NCBI GenBank assembly: GCA_027013295.1
Contig: JALUXP010000111.1
Coordinates: 1 to 37,000, forward strand
Reading direction: 5' to 3'
DNA: 37,000 nucleotides
From: Sulfurimonas sp.
GTDB taxonomy: Bacteria; Campylobacterota; Campylobacteria; Campylobacterales; Sulfurimonadaceae
The notes under the pieces were generated by a model. That model ran no database searches, had not been told where the DNA came from, and was given only the letters and a program-made list of their open reading frames with translations. Made by a program: the position numbers and the translations under genes. Positions 24,216 through 33,291 of the stretch are shown piece after piece (within the stretch, counting starts at the first letter, position 1; the number at the start of each line of letters is the position of its first letter).

Positions 24216-24857
24216 CTATACTTTAAAAGTTTTTGTTGTTTTACAAAGATCATTTAAAAAGCACTCATCACATTTAGGACTTTTAGCTGTGCAGATGTAA
24301 CGACCAAAAAGAACCATCCCTTGGTGTAAAGCGTGAAGATTGTTTTTAAATTTCTTTACTAAGGTTGCTTCAGTCGCAATAGCAGTTTTGTCATCACTTA
24401 AACCAAGGCGGTGTGAGACACGAAATACATGGGTATCAACTGCCATTAAGTTTGCTCCTGTATATTCTATCATCACTACATTGGCAGTTTTTTGTCCAAC
24501 TCCAGCAAGAGATTGGAGGTCTTTCTCGTTCATTGGTATCTCACCACAAAAGACATCTTCAACCCGTTGTGCCATGTTAAGAAGGTTTTTTGCTTTGTTG
24601 TTAAAGAATGAGCAGGAGTTTAGCAAGGCTTTGAGATCTTCTAGGTTTGCACAACTTAGTGCATCTGTATCTGGATATGCCTCAAAAAACTTCGGAGTGA
24701 TAAGGTTGACTCTCTTGTCTGTACATTGTGCAGAAAGGGCAACTGCTACAACTAACTCATAAGCATTTTTGTACTTTAGTTCAGTTTGAGCATCCCTATA
24801 TCTGTCTATAAACCTTTGGTGAATCTCTTTTATTTCTATCTTTGTTGCTTTTTTCAT
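24216..24857 (-). CDS. nth: Endonuclease III (DNA glycosylase/AP lyase)
   Basis: 213 residues, standard length. The helix-hairpin-helix LAGVGQKTANVV carries catalytic K123, and VDTHVFRV carries catalytic D141. The C-terminal cluster motif C189-x6-C196-x2-C199-x5-C205 matches the [4Fe-4S] spacing of Nth exactly. It removes oxidised pyrimidines and nicks abasic sites in base excision repair. It is divergent from the parvulin gene with an 87-base gap. Start is the first ATG. There is no doubt about the family. Confidence 0.97.
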   Translation of the reverse strand: MKKATKIEIKEIHQRFIDRYRDAQTELKYKNAYELVVAVALSAQCTDKRVNLITPKFFEAYPDTDALSCANLEDLKALLNSCSFFNNKAKNLLNMAQRVEDVFCGEIPMNEKDLQSLAGVGQKTANVVMIEYTGANLMAVDTHVFRVSHRLGLSDDKTAIATEATLVKKFKNNLHALHQGMVLFGRYICTAKSPKCDECFLNDLCKTTKTFKV

Positions 24858-24944
24858 AGTGAAAGTTTACACTAAAATTAAGTCTGTTAATTAACCGTTA
24901 GTTAAATACTACTAAAATTGTCACATTTAAACATAGGACTTTAT

Positions 24945-25772
24945 ATGAAAATAGTTACAAAAGTAGTTATATCCTTAGCTGTTTTATCAACATTGGTGAT
25001 GGCTCAAACTCTTGTTACGGTAAATGGTAAAGCTATTACAGACCAAGAGGTAAACTCAGAACTTATGCAGGCAACTCAAGGAAGATTTAATCAAGTGCCA
25101 CCTGAGAAGCAACAACAATTTAGACAGCAGGTGCTAGAGCAGTTAGTTGCAAAAGAGTTGATTTATGGTGATGCAAAAAAAACAGGTGTTATGGACTCTA
25201 AACAATTTAAAGATGAGTATAAAAAAGTTCAAGAGAGAGTAAAAAAAGAACTTGCAATCCAAGTATGGCAAAAACAACTCTTAGACAAGATTAAAGTCTC
25301 TCCAAAAGAGTTAAAAAAATATTATGATGAAAACAAAGAAGAGTTTAATGAAAAAGAGTCTGTACATGCTCGTCATATCCTAGTGAAGACAAAGGCTGAA
25401 GCAAAAGCTATTGAAAAACAACTCAAAGGTTTAAAAGGTGATGCTCTTAAGGCTAAGTTTATCCAACTTGCAAAAGATAAATCTACAGGACCAAGTGGAC
25501 CAAAAGGTGGAGATTTAGGTTTCTTTTCACAAGGTCAAATGGTTCCAGAATTTAATGCGAAAGTATTTTCTATGAAAGTAGGAACTGTCTCTGCTCCTGT
25601 AAAAACTCAGTTTGGGTATCATATAATCTACCTAGAAGATAAAAAAGCGGGTAAAACAAGAGCCTTTACTGAAGTGAAATCTTTTATTGAACAGCGTTTA
25701 AAAATGGAAAAATTCAAATCTGTAATGCAAGCAAAAATGTTAGCACTTAAAAATAAAGCTACTATCAAATAG
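24945..25772 (+). CDS. Exported parvulin-type peptidyl-prolyl isomerase (SurA/PEB4-like)
   Basis: 275 residues from the ATG at 24945. The frame from 24918 puts extra residues before the signal peptide. Signal MKIVTKVVISLAVLSTLVMA is followed by a SurA-N-like helical chaperone region with KAITDQEVNSEL. A rotamase domain follows (ARHILVKTKAEA, GPKGGDLGFFSQGQMVPEF, TQFGYHIIYL). This layout matches the Campylobacter PEB4/Cbf2 and SurA-type periplasmic chaperones that assist outer-membrane protein folding. The PLP enzyme gene begins directly after its stop. It may serve porins such as the OprD-like protein further right, but that is inference. Confidence 0.9.
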   Translation: MKIVTKVVISLAVLSTLVMAQTLVTVNGKAITDQEVNSELMQATQGRFNQVPPEKQQQFRQQVLEQLVAKELIYGDAKKTGVMDSKQFKDEYKKVQERVKKELAIQVWQKQLLDKIKVSPKELKKYYDENKEEFNEKESVHARHILVKTKAEAKAIEKQLKGLKGDALKAKFIQLAKDKSTGPSGPKGGDLGFFSQGQMVPEFNAKVFSMKVGTVSAPVKTQFGYHIIYLEDKKAGKTRAFTEVKSFIEQRLKMEKFKSVMQAKMLALKNKATIK

Positions 25773-26663
25773 ATGTCTCCAACTCCCATCTCTAACTTTG
25801 TTTTGGAGGGGAGAGAGTTTCTTGTCAAGCGTGATGACCTAGTTGATGTCTATCTAGCTGGAAACAAATTTCGTAAACTTCATACTCTTTTAAACACCCC
25901 AAAGCATCACTATAAAAAAATCATCTCTTATGGTGGAACACAATCCAATGCAATGCTTGCTATAGCAGCATTGTGTAAGCAAAAAGATTGGGAATTTGTG
26001 TACTACTCAAAGCCAATATCTGCTGTTCAAAAAGAGGAAAAAATAGGCAATTATTTTCTTGCAAAGTCTCTTGGTATGCAACATATAGAGCTTGAACATA
26101 GATTGTATAAAGAGTTTATACCCTCTTTGCAACTCAACCTTGATAAAACTTCTTTTGTTATAGACCAAGGTGGAGCTATAGATGAAGCAAAAGCCGGATT
26201 GAAAGTTTTAGCTGATGAACTAGAGATGCAAAATCCCCAAGTAAAGTCACTAGCCACCCCCTCTGGAACAGGCACAACAGCGCTTTTTTTAGCGCAAAAT
26301 CTGCCTCACTATAGAGTTTATACAACTCCATGTGTTGGGGATGAAGAGTATTTGAAATCTCAGATGCTCTCTTTGTGTCATGCCTTGCCAGAAAACCTTG
26401 TGATTTTAAAACCTAAAAAAAAGTATCATTTTGCAAAACCTTATGAAAATTTTTACAAAATGTATAAAAAAACACTTGAAGCTGGAATAGAATTTGACTT
26501 GCTTTATGCTCCATCAATGTGGGAATGCTTACTTGCTCAAACAAGTGAGAAAGTTTTATATATCCATAGTGGTGGGGTTACGGGTAATATGAGTATGAAA
26601 TTGCGATATGAAAAAAAAACTCTCTTAAAGACATCTCTAAATAAAAGTAACACTTTCATCTAA
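25773..26663 (+). CDS. PLP-dependent enzyme of the ACC deaminase/D-cysteine desulfhydrase family
   Basis: 296 residues. Motif LAGNKFRKLHTLL places the pyridoxal-phosphate lysine at K32. SYGGTQSNAMLAIA binds the cofactor phosphate or substrate carboxylate. SLATPSGTGTTALFLA completes the fold. Members deaminate aminocyclopropane carboxylate or cleave D-cysteine to sulfide, pyruvate and ammonia; the second is more usual in bacteria like this. The ATG directly follows the parvulin stop (TAGATG), so they are co-transcribed. The 3' end overlaps the convergent nitroreductase gene by 27 bases. The exact substrate cannot be read from the sequence. Confidence 0.83.
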   Translation: MSPTPISNFVLEGREFLVKRDDLVDVYLAGNKFRKLHTLLNTPKHHYKKIISYGGTQSNAMLAIAALCKQKDWEFVYYSKPISAVQKEEKIGNYFLAKSLGMQHIELEHRLYKEFIPSLQLNLDKTSFVIDQGGAIDEAKAGLKVLADELEMQNPQVKSLATPSGTGTTALFLAQNLPHYRVYTTPCVGDEEYLKSQMLSLCHALPENLVILKPKKKYHFAKPYENFYKMYKKTLEAGIEFDLLYAPSMWECLLAQTSEKVLYIHSGGVTGNMSMKLRYEKKTLLKTSLNKSNTFI

Positions 26664-27314
26664 ATTAACACGCTTAGGTTGGTAGGAGTTGATTTTTGCA
26701 TCCTCATCAGGATAACCTATCACTATACTATAAAGCAGTGCAAGATTATCAGGAACATTGAGCTCTCTTGCTATAATTTTTCCAAACTCAGTTGTAGAGC
26801 CTTGAGGACAAGTGTGTAGATCGTATTCTCGTGCTAGAAGCATGATGCTTTGCATATAAGCACCACAGTCTAGGAGTAAACCCTCTGCTCCATCTATGTT
26901 TGCTTTGTCAGTAAAAACAAAAAAGACAGTCTGTGCACCAAACCATCTAAAGTTGTCTTTCCACATCTCTAAACGCGTTGCATCATCTTTTCTATCAACT
27001 TCCATAAGTTTGTAAAGTCCAGAACCAGTAACTATGCGTCTTTTTTTGTATGGATTTGTCCAGTTTACTGGATAATACTGAATAAATTGGTCATTGATGA
27101 CACCTTCATCCATCGCTTTTATGATAGCGCCTCCAACTTTGTCAAGTGTTGCTTTATCACTGATTGCATAGGTTACCCATGGTTGCATATTTGCCCCACT
27201 TGGAGTCATAGCTGCTGCTGCTAAGATCTTCTCTTGGATATCTCTTGGTACAGGTTTTGGTAGGTATGCTCTTTTTGATGAGCGTGATTTTAGTGCTTGC
27301 GTTACTGTCAACAT
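26637..27314 (-). CDS. Nitroreductase family flavoprotein
   Basis: 225 residues. The N-terminus (LTVTQALKSRSSKRAYLPKPVP) and MTPSGANMQPWVTYAI are the FMN-binding signature of the nitroreductase fold. GLLLDCGAYMQSIMLLAREYDLHTCPQGS and a late IVIGYPDEDA complete the family pattern. The enzyme would use NAD(P)H to reduce nitro or quinone compounds in the cytoplasm. The native substrate is unknown. It is divergent from clpB with 146 bases between starts, and convergent with the PLP gene. Confidence 0.88.
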   Translation of the reverse strand: MLTVTQALKSRSSKRAYLPKPVPRDIQEKILAAAAMTPSGANMQPWVTYAISDKATLDKVGGAIIKAMDEGVINDQFIQYYPVNWTNPYKKRRIVTGSGLYKLMEVDRKDDATRLEMWKDNFRWFGAQTVFFVFTDKANIDGAEGLLLDCGAYMQSIMLLAREYDLHTCPQGSTTEFGKIIARELNVPDNLALLYSIVIGYPDEDAKINSYQPKRVNLDESVTFI

Positions 27315-27401
27315 ATATTAAATTTCCTCAGTATCCCTTTTAGATTTGTAATTATATAGTAATAAAGTAAAATCTATCATATTGCCTATAGACTAAGATA
27401 A

Positions 27402-27422
27402 CTTGACAATCATACACTCAAC
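27402..27422. promoter_or_regulatory. HAIR-like element, candidate HspR operator
   Basis: CTTGACA, seven bases, ACTCAAC. The HspR (HAIR) consensus is CTTGAGT-N7-ACTCAAG, so 11 of 14 positions match and the spacer is exact. It overlaps the -35 of the clpB promoter, which suits repression. No CIRCE element is seen. Confidence 0.5.
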
Positions 27423-27432
27423 TTGCTATAAT
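27403..27432 (+). promoter_or_regulatory. Strong sigma-70-type promoter of clpB
   Basis: TTGACA (27403-27408), 18 bases, TATAAT (27427-27432), the last preceded by TGC as in an extended -10. It lies 28 bases before the ATG at 27461. It is the only promoter in the window with both consensus hexamers. Confidence 0.8.
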
Positions 27433-27460
27433 ATTGAAATTAAACAAAAAAGGATTTCCA

Positions 27461-29989
27461 ATGAACAATAATATATTTGAAAAATTAACACATAATATGA
27501 CAGAAGCGATAGAATCTGCATTATCTTTAGCGCTACACAATAAGAATCAGGAGGTTGAGTCTTTACACTTTATCTGGGCACTTTTAGCTAACTCAAACTC
27601 TGTTCTCAATCAGATGTTTAACAAAATGAATATAGATAAAACAGCGATAGAATTAGATGTGCGAAGTTTAGCCCAAAAACTTCCTAAGTCTTCTTCTGTA
27701 AATAAAGAGAACATAAAACTATCTCGTACATTTATCCAAACACTTGAGAGTGGGGCAGGTTTGATGACGAAAAATGGTGATAGTTTTTTAGCAGTTGATA
27801 TTTATATACTTGCAAACTTAAACAGTGAACCATTTAGTAGTATTTTTAAAAAATATATAGATATTAATGAGTTAGCAAAAAATATAGAAGCCTCTCGTGG
27901 AGGTGCAAAAGTTGACTCTCAAAGTGCAGATGAGACACATGAAGCCTTAGAAAAATACGGGATTGATTTAACAGCACAGGCACATGATGGAAAGCTTTCA
28001 CCTGTAATAGGGCGTGATGAAGAGATAAGTCGTATGATGCAGATACTTATCCGTAAAACTAAAAATAATCCTATGTTACTTGGTGAACCAGGTGTTGGTA
28101 AAACTGCTCTTGTTGAGGGTTTAGCACAGCGTATTGCAGATAATGATGTTCCAACATCACTACAAAATAAAAAGTTAATAGCCCTTGATATGAGCGCACT
28201 CATAGCTGGTGCAAAATACAGAGGTGAGTTTGAAGACAGACTTAAAGCTGTTATAGATGAGGTACAAGAGAGTGGTAACATTATCCTCTTTATAGATGAG
28301 ATTCATACCATTGTAGGTGCTGGTGCATCAGAGGGTAGTATGGATGCAGCAAATATCTTGAAACCTGCACTTGCTCGTGGTGAACTTCATACTATTGGAG
28401 CGACAACACTCAAAGAGTATAGAAAGTATTTTGAAAAAGATGCTGCACTTCAAAGAAGATTTTTACCTATTAACTTAGATGAGCCAACGGTAAATCAATC
28501 ATTGCAGATTCTTCGTGGTATCAAAGGGAGACTTGAGACGCACCACAATGTAACCATCACAGATAGTGCACTTGTAGCTGCTGCAAAGTTGAGTGACAGA
28601 TACATTGCAGATAGATTTTTACCAGATAAAGCGATAGATCTTATTGATGAAGCTGCAGCTGAGCTTAAGATGCAGATAGAGAGTGAACCTCATGCACTCA
28701 GTGCTGCAAAAAGAAAAAGTAGTGAGCTTCATGTAGAACAAGAAGCCCTCAAGATGGAACGCACTCCAGCAAATGAAAAACGCCTAGAAGAGATCATAAA
28801 AGAGTTAGCAGATGTAGATGAAAAAGTGCGTGATTTAGAAGCACAATTTGCAACAGAAAAAGATGTGTTTGATAAAATATCAAGCATAAAATTAGAGATA
28901 GAATCAAAACGACGCGAGGCACAAAGTGCTAAAAATAGTTCTGATTTTAACCGTGCTGCTGAGATAGAGTATGGGGAGATTCCTAAACTTATAGAAGAGG
29001 AGAAAAGCATTAATAAAAACTGGGATAAGTTGCAAAAAGAGGGTACTTTACTTAAAAATAGTGTAGATGAAGAGTCTATAGCGAGTATCATCTCAAGATG
29101 GACAAATATACCAGTCAACAAAATGTTAGAGAGTGAAAAACAAAAAGTGCTCCATGTTCAAGCTGAGTTAGATAAAGAGGTCGTGGGACAAAGAGATGCA
29201 ACTTTCGCTGTTAGCAGAGCGATTAAAAGAAACAAAGCTGGACTTTCTGATGGCCAGAGACCAATAGGTAGTTTCCTATTTTTAGGACCAACTGGTGTTG
29301 GTAAAACACAAACAGCAAAAACACTAGCAAAATTCTTATTTGACTCTCAAGATGCAATGATACGCATAGATATGAGTGAGTATATGGATAAAGCATCTGT
29401 TTCTCGCCTTGTAGGTGCTGCACCTGGATATGTGGGTTATGAAGAGGGTGGACAACTCACCGAAGCTGTACGCAGAAAACCATATAGTGTAATCCTCTTT
29501 GATGAGGTAGAAAAAGCACATCCAGATGTTTTCAATATCCTACTCCAAGTGCTCGATGATGGACGCTTGACGGACAACAAAGGGGTGACAGTTGATTTTA
29601 CAAATACTATCATTATCTTGACATCAAATATCAAAGAAGATGAGGTGAAAAGTGCTTTTAAACCAGAGTTTATCAATAGACTTGATGATATTGTTGTGTT
29701 TAATGAACTCTCACAAGATAATATCCGAGGTATTGTTGATATATTTTTTAAAGAGATAGCAGATAAACTAGCTACGCGTGATATAGAGTTAAGTTTGAGT
29801 GCTAGTGCATCTGAGTATATCGCAGAGGCAGGATTTGACCCAGTTTATGGTGCAAGACCATTGAAACGAGCACTTTATGAGATCGTTGAAGATAGATTGG
29901 CGGACTTGATTCTTGAGGGTAAAATAGAAGAAGGTGCAAAAGTTCTTTTTGATATGAAAGATGGTGAGGTAGATGTTAGTATCTCCTAA
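27461..29989 (+). CDS. clpB: ClpB protein disaggregase (AAA+ chaperone)
   Basis: 842 residues from the ATG at 27461, which has AGGA upstream. The frame is open nine codons earlier, but those lie within the leader. A Clp N-domain is followed by the first AAA+ module (GEPGVGKT at 208-215, [13 protein letters not shown]), a coiled-coil middle domain (about 400-530), and the second AAA+ module (GPTGVGKT at 609-616, [11 protein letters not shown]). The C-terminal D2 small domain ends with [20 protein letters not shown]. It resolubilises aggregated protein with DnaK after stress. Its promoter is overlapped by a HAIR-like element, and clpB is a known HspR target in Campylobacter. The tetrahaem cytochrome gene follows within 20 bases. 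Confidence 0.97.
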   Translation: MNNNIFEKLTHNMTEAIESALSLALHNKNQEVESLHFIWALLANSNSVLNQMFNKMNIDKTAIELDVRSLAQKLPKSSSVNKENIKLSRTFIQTLESGAGLMTKNGDSFLAVDIYILANLNSEPFSSIFKKYIDINELAKNIEASRGGAKVDSQSADETHEALEKYGIDLTAQAHDGKLSPVIGRDEEISRMMQILIRKTKNNPMLLGEPGVGKTALVEGLAQRIADNDVPTSLQNKKLIALDMSALIAGAKYRGEFEDRLKAVIDEVQESGNIILFIDEIHTIVGAGASEGSMDAANILKPALARGELHTIGATTLKEYRKYFEKDAALQRRFLPINLDEPTVNQSLQILRGIKGRLETHHNVTITDSALVAAAKLSDRYIADRFLPDKAIDLIDEAAAELKMQIESEPHALSAAKRKSSELHVEQEALKMERTPANEKRLEEIIKELADVDEKVRDLEAQFATEKDVFDKISSIKLEIESKRREAQSAKNSSDFNRAAEIEYGEIPKLIEEEKSINKNWDKLQKEGTLLKNSVDEESIASIISRWTNIPVNKMLESEKQKVLHVQAELDKEVVGQRDATFAVSRAIKRNKAGLSDGQRPIGSFLFLGPTGVGKTQTAKTLAKFLFDSQDAMIRIDMSEYMDKASVSRLVGAAPGYVGYEEGGQLTEAVRRKPYSVILFDEVEKAHPDVFNILLQVLDDGRLTDNKGVTVDFTNTIIILTSNIKEDEVKSAFKPEFINRLDDIVVFNELSQDNIRGIVDIFFKEIADKLATRDIELSLSASASEYIAEAGFDPVYGARPLKRALYEIVEDRLADLILEGKIEEGAKVLFDMKDGEVDVSIS

Positions 29990-30006
29990 GATATGAAAGA
30001 TATAAT

Positions 30007-30366
30007 ATGTTTATGAAATATATATTTATCTCTTTATTTTTTGTTTCCTCTTTGTTTGCGTGTACAGGAGACTGTCTTACTTGTCATCCAAAACTTCTCC
30101 CTACGATAGAGACTGATACTCGGCACAAACCCATGCTCGGATGCATTAAGTGCCATTCAGCTGAGCCAAATGCTATGGCGGAGTGTGGGGATGACTGCTT
30201 TTCTTGTCATCCTATGTCTAAGATAAATGGAGCAAATGTAAGGCAACATGATGTGATTCAAACTTGTGTGGATTGTCATGTCAACGCAGATAAAAAGACG
30301 CTTGATATCTCCTCCTCGCATGGGCAATCTCAAAGTGATTCACTGAAAGAGTTTTTAAATTATTAG
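30007..30366 (+). CDS. Small tetrahaem cytochrome c, possibly lipoprotein
   Basis: 119 residues. Four CxxCH haem sites are visible: CLTCH, CIKCH, CFSCH and CVDCH. Extra histidines (DTRHKP, RQHDV, SSHGQS) could provide the second axial ligands. The signal ends in SLFAC, which resembles a lipobox, so the protein may be lipid-anchored as well as exported. A start six bases later (MKYIF) is also possible. It begins 17 bases after clpB and may share its transcript. I cannot tie it to a specific enzyme. Periplasmic electron transfer is the likely role. Confidence 0.82.
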   Translation: MFMKYIFISLFFVSSLFACTGDCLTCHPKLLPTIETDTRHKPMLGCIKCHSAEPNAMAECGDDCFSCHPMSKINGANVRQHDVIQTCVDCHVNADKKTLDISSSHGQSQSDSLKEFLNY

Positions 30367-30374
30367 TAAGAAAC

Positions 30375-31292
30375 TTAGAGTTTGTCAATAATGAGCATAT
30401 ACTCACCTGCTAATTTATAATTTTTTGGATTTTTAGGTGGTTTTTTATAGGGATGAATCCATGAACCATTTTTGTAAAGATGCTTAAAAAATACAAGGTT
30501 GTTATCGAGAAATTTGTTGAGAGCGTTACTCATTCTTATGCACCCATGAGAGGCAGGAATGCCAAAAGGTTTTTTAGATATATGTGTGTGAATTGCGAAG
30601 TTTAATTTGTCTGTGATGAGTTTGTAGTCTTTTTTATTTTTTATTTTTTTGCCATTTTTAAAAGTGTTGTACCTTATACTTTTTTGTACCCCAAAGAAAA
30701 ATACAAATCTATCTTTTTTGCCATAAGGCATCGTATAGTTATCATCATATATTTTTCCTTTAGAACGCCATCCACTAACTATTGGAAAAAAACCTGTTGG
30801 CGTTTTCAGGTAATGGTCATCACCTTTTTTGACCTCTTTTTCCCTCTCCATATTTCCACTAGAAATAAAGTCAAAACCAATAGGTTCAAGTGTTTTTGTG
30901 TCATTGTTCCAAAGAAGTAGTAAAAAAACTTGTTTTGATAGATCAACTGCAGTGATAAACTGGGATGAAGTAAGACGATATATCTCTTTGCGAATGTGCA
31001 ATTGCAGTTGCGTTATGTATTTGTCATCTAAAATAAATCTTGCATTACGCTTTTTAATCGCATTTTTAACATATTTTTTTTGCTTAAAATTGAAAAGGCG
31101 AAGACCGTAACATTTTTCTCCTTTATCTTTACATGCTTTTTCTAAAGATTTCACATAGTATTTATTGTAGAGTGGTTCAAGAAAAACTTTATTGTAAAAA
31201 TCTTCTTGAATCTGTTTTGTATTGAAACTTGATGCATTGATAATAGCTGATATAAATAAAAAGATAAATAATATTTTTTGTAAGCCAAACAA
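30375..31292 (-). CDS. L,D-transpeptidase (YkuD/ErfK family), exported
   Basis: 305 residues. An N-terminal signal (LQKILFIFLFISAIINA) is followed by a long helical spacer, then the YkuD catalytic part: AIHTHISKKPFGIPASHGCIRM with H235/H237, H249 and nucleophile C251. Such enzymes crosslink peptidoglycan or trim peptides; in Campylobacter relatives they influence cell shape. The start is TTG at 31290-31292 with AAAGG seven bases upstream. No ATG gives the signal peptide. It is divergent from the thioredoxin gene and convergent with the cytochrome gene, with eight bases between the latter two stops. Confidence 0.85.
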   Translation of the reverse strand: MFGLQKILFIFLFISAIINASSFNTKQIQEDFYNKVFLEPLYNKYYVKSLEKACKDKGEKCYGLRLFNFKQKKYVKNAIKKRNARFILDDKYITQLQLHIRKEIYRLTSSQFITAVDLSKQVFLLLLWNNDTKTLEPIGFDFISSGNMEREKEVKKGDDHYLKTPTGFFPIVSGWRSKGKIYDDNYTMPYGKKDRFVFFFGVQKSIRYNTFKNGKKIKNKKDYKLITDKLNFAIHTHISKKPFGIPASHGCIRMSNALNKFLDNNLVFFKHLYKNGSWIHPYKKPPKNPKNYKLAGEYMLIIDKL

Positions 31293-31426
31293 TTCTAAAC
31301 CTTTGCAACAATAAACTTTTTTGGAATTATAGCGTATTTATGGAGAGGCACTTATCTCCAAAAACAAGATTTAGATGGCATACTGTCAAGTTTCATAATT
31401 TAATGTGGATTAGTATACAATACCGT

Positions 31427-31747
31427 ATGCAAACAATAAAAAATATACAAAATACAATCAAAGAAAACTTGGCGGTGATGGTTTATTTCTCAGCACCAAC
31501 TTGCAATGTGTGCCATGCACTTAAACCCAAACTTTTAGATGCTCTTAAATCTAACTTTAGTGACTTTAAAGTTGAGAGTGTGGACATCTCGGTTGAGGAA
31601 GATATAGCTCCACACTTCGGTGTCTTTGCCATCCCTACTGTGCTTATATTTCTTGATGGTAAAGAGTTTTTGAGAAAGTCTCGTCATATGAGTGTTGATG
31701 AGGTGATAAGGGAGATAAAAAGACCCTACGAGATTATGACATCTTAA
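31427..31747 (+). CDS. Thioredoxin-fold protein (CNVC active site)
   Basis: 106 residues from the ATG at 31427. The frame is open from 31340, but the extension is not thioredoxin-like, and a start at 31403 also exists. The active site APTCNVCHALKP has C26 and C29, and AIPTVLIF gives the cis-proline. The pair CNVC differs from canonical CGPC, so it may be a specialised thioredoxin rather than the general one. It is cytoplasmic, with no signal. No clear ribosome site is seen. A TATAAT for the next operon lies after its stop. Confidence 0.8.
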   Translation: MQTIKNIQNTIKENLAVMVYFSAPTCNVCHALKPKLLDALKSNFSDFKVESVDISVEEDIAPHFGVFAIPTVLIFLDGKEFLRKSRHMSVDEVIREIKRPYEIMTS

Positions 31748-31770
31748 CTTAGCCTACTCTAAAATTACTT

Positions 31771-31779
31771 TGGTATAAT
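31771..31779 (+). promoter_or_regulatory. Extended -10 promoter of the porin-mod operon
   Basis: TGGTATAAT matches an extended -10 (TGnTATAAT), 31 bases before the porin ATG. No clear -35 and no ModE-type palindrome are visible around it. Confidence 0.55.
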
Positions 31780-31810
31780 TTCAGACAAAATTTAGATACA
31801 AAGAGCGTTT

Positions 31811-33283
31811 ATGATCCCTACTTTTTTTCATATGATAATTACTACACTTCTCTTAGCTTTGCTTAGTTCTATTTTGGATGCAAGAGAGAGTGTAAGATCT
31901 GCACTAAAATCCAATGGTCAGTTGGTCTATAACATCAAACAAAAAGATGTTCAAAGTATCAAAGGGATGTTTGATGAGGCTGAGATTTATAGCCGTTTTA
32001 GAAATAACAACTTCTACTATGCTTATGTGAAGCCAGATTCAAGCCATGAAACACAGTTGATATCAGCAGTGGGAGCGAGTTTCGTCTATAAGTCTGCATC
32101 TTTGAATGGTTTTGATTTTAACCTTGCTCTTTATGGTTCTCAAGCTTATTTTGATGCATCTCGTTTAGGTAGTATATCGCATCTCAAACCAGGTAAGGAT
32201 GTTTTAAGCAGATACAAGTACGCAAATGGTGGTTCAACCTCTTTATTTGCATTTGGACAAGCAAATATGCGTTATAAACTTTCTAAGACTCAGCTTACTT
32301 TAGGTCGTCAGCTTGTAGAGAGCTTTTATGCAAAAAGTAATGACACAAAAATGATACCAAATACTTTTGATGGCGTTGTCGTGCAAACTAAAGATATACC
32401 AAATACTTACTTGAGTTTAGCCTACCTCACAAAGCAAAAACTTCGTGATCATGAAAAGAGTCATTCTGTTTTTATGTATGGTGATAGCAACTCCACTTCG
32501 GGGGTAAACAGAGCCGAGTGGACACAAAATGATGATAGTGCTATGCATAAAGGTTTAACTTATACAGCTTTAAAAGCAGCAGGGAAACCAACAGATGCAC
32601 CACTTATCTTAGTAGATTTGAAAAACAATTCCATAACGAATCTGAGTCAAAACTATTCTTCCTATGTAGTCCCAGAACTTCTAGCACAGGTGATGGCTGA
32701 ACTTAACTACAAGATAGATTTTGGTGGCTTTAGTGTAAGTCCTGGAATGAGATATATACAGCAGTTTGACAACGGTGCTGGTGCGGTTGGTGGTGCATCT
32801 ATTAAGCTTAAAGGACTCTCTGGTTATAAAAATCAAAATTCTCTAAATTCCTCTATGCTTGGACTTAGGCTTGTGACTCGTTTTGACAAATTTAAAATCA
32901 ACTTAGCCTATACTGGAGTAGCAAATAAGTCTGACTTGGTTACACCTTGGCGTGCCTTTCCTACAAATGGCTATACGCGTTCTATGGGTGTGTACAACTG
33001 GAGAGCAAATGTTAAAAGTTACCGCTTAGAGTTAGTGTATGGAGCAAACTCTAAAGGGATGTATAAGGATGGTTTTATCCAAACATCTGTCCTCTATATG
33101 AATGGAGATAGTGCTAAAGATGAAACAGATAGCATGCTATATTATCTTGGCTATATAAAAAATCTCAAATCAACTCCAGAATTTCAATACAGAGTTCGTT
33201 TAGGCTATAGAGATTTTATTGGGAATTCAGAAGCTATTTCCTCTTATCTTGACTCTCGTTTTGAGTTAGATTATCTTTTTTAG
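31811..33283 (+). CDS. OprD-type outer-membrane porin
   Basis: 490 residues. A signal peptide (about 1-24) leads to a mature protein rich in alternating aromatic and polar beta strands (FYYAYVKPDSS, LTLGRQLVESFYAK). It ends in FELDYLF, the terminal phenylalanine expected of an outer-membrane barrel. The RQLVES and NLSLAYLTKQ-like segments fit the OprD/Opr family. Its gene is eight bases before modA, with an AGGA ribosome site shared with the porin stop. A role as the outer-membrane entry port for molybdate or tungstate is suggested by that linkage but not proved. Confidence 0.8.
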   Translation: MIPTFFHMIITTLLLALLSSILDARESVRSALKSNGQLVYNIKQKDVQSIKGMFDEAEIYSRFRNNNFYYAYVKPDSSHETQLISAVGASFVYKSASLNGFDFNLALYGSQAYFDASRLGSISHLKPGKDVLSRYKYANGGSTSLFAFGQANMRYKLSKTQLTLGRQLVESFYAKSNDTKMIPNTFDGVVVQTKDIPNTYLSLAYLTKQKLRDHEKSHSVFMYGDSNSTSGVNRAEWTQNDDSAMHKGLTYTALKAAGKPTDAPLILVDLKNNSITNLSQNYSSYVVPELLAQVMAELNYKIDFGGFSVSPGMRYIQQFDNGAGAVGGASIKLKGLSGYKNQNSLNSSMLGLRLVTRFDKFKINLAYTGVANKSDLVTPWRAFPTNGYTRSMGVYNWRANVKSYRLELVYGANSKGMYKDGFIQTSVLYMNGDSAKDETDSMLYYLGYIKNLKSTPEFQYRVRLGYRDFIGNSEAISSYLDSRFELDYLF

Positions 33284-33291
33284 GATGACTC

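Noticed and set aside
24340-24762. 140-codon open frame on the plus strand
   Set aside because: It is entirely antisense to nth, whose catalytic and cluster residues are intact. No independent evidence supports it.
24886-24895. GTTAATTAAC palindrome between nth and the parvulin gene
   Set aside because: A 10-base palindrome in AT-rich DNA is easily due to chance, and I see no second copy nearby.
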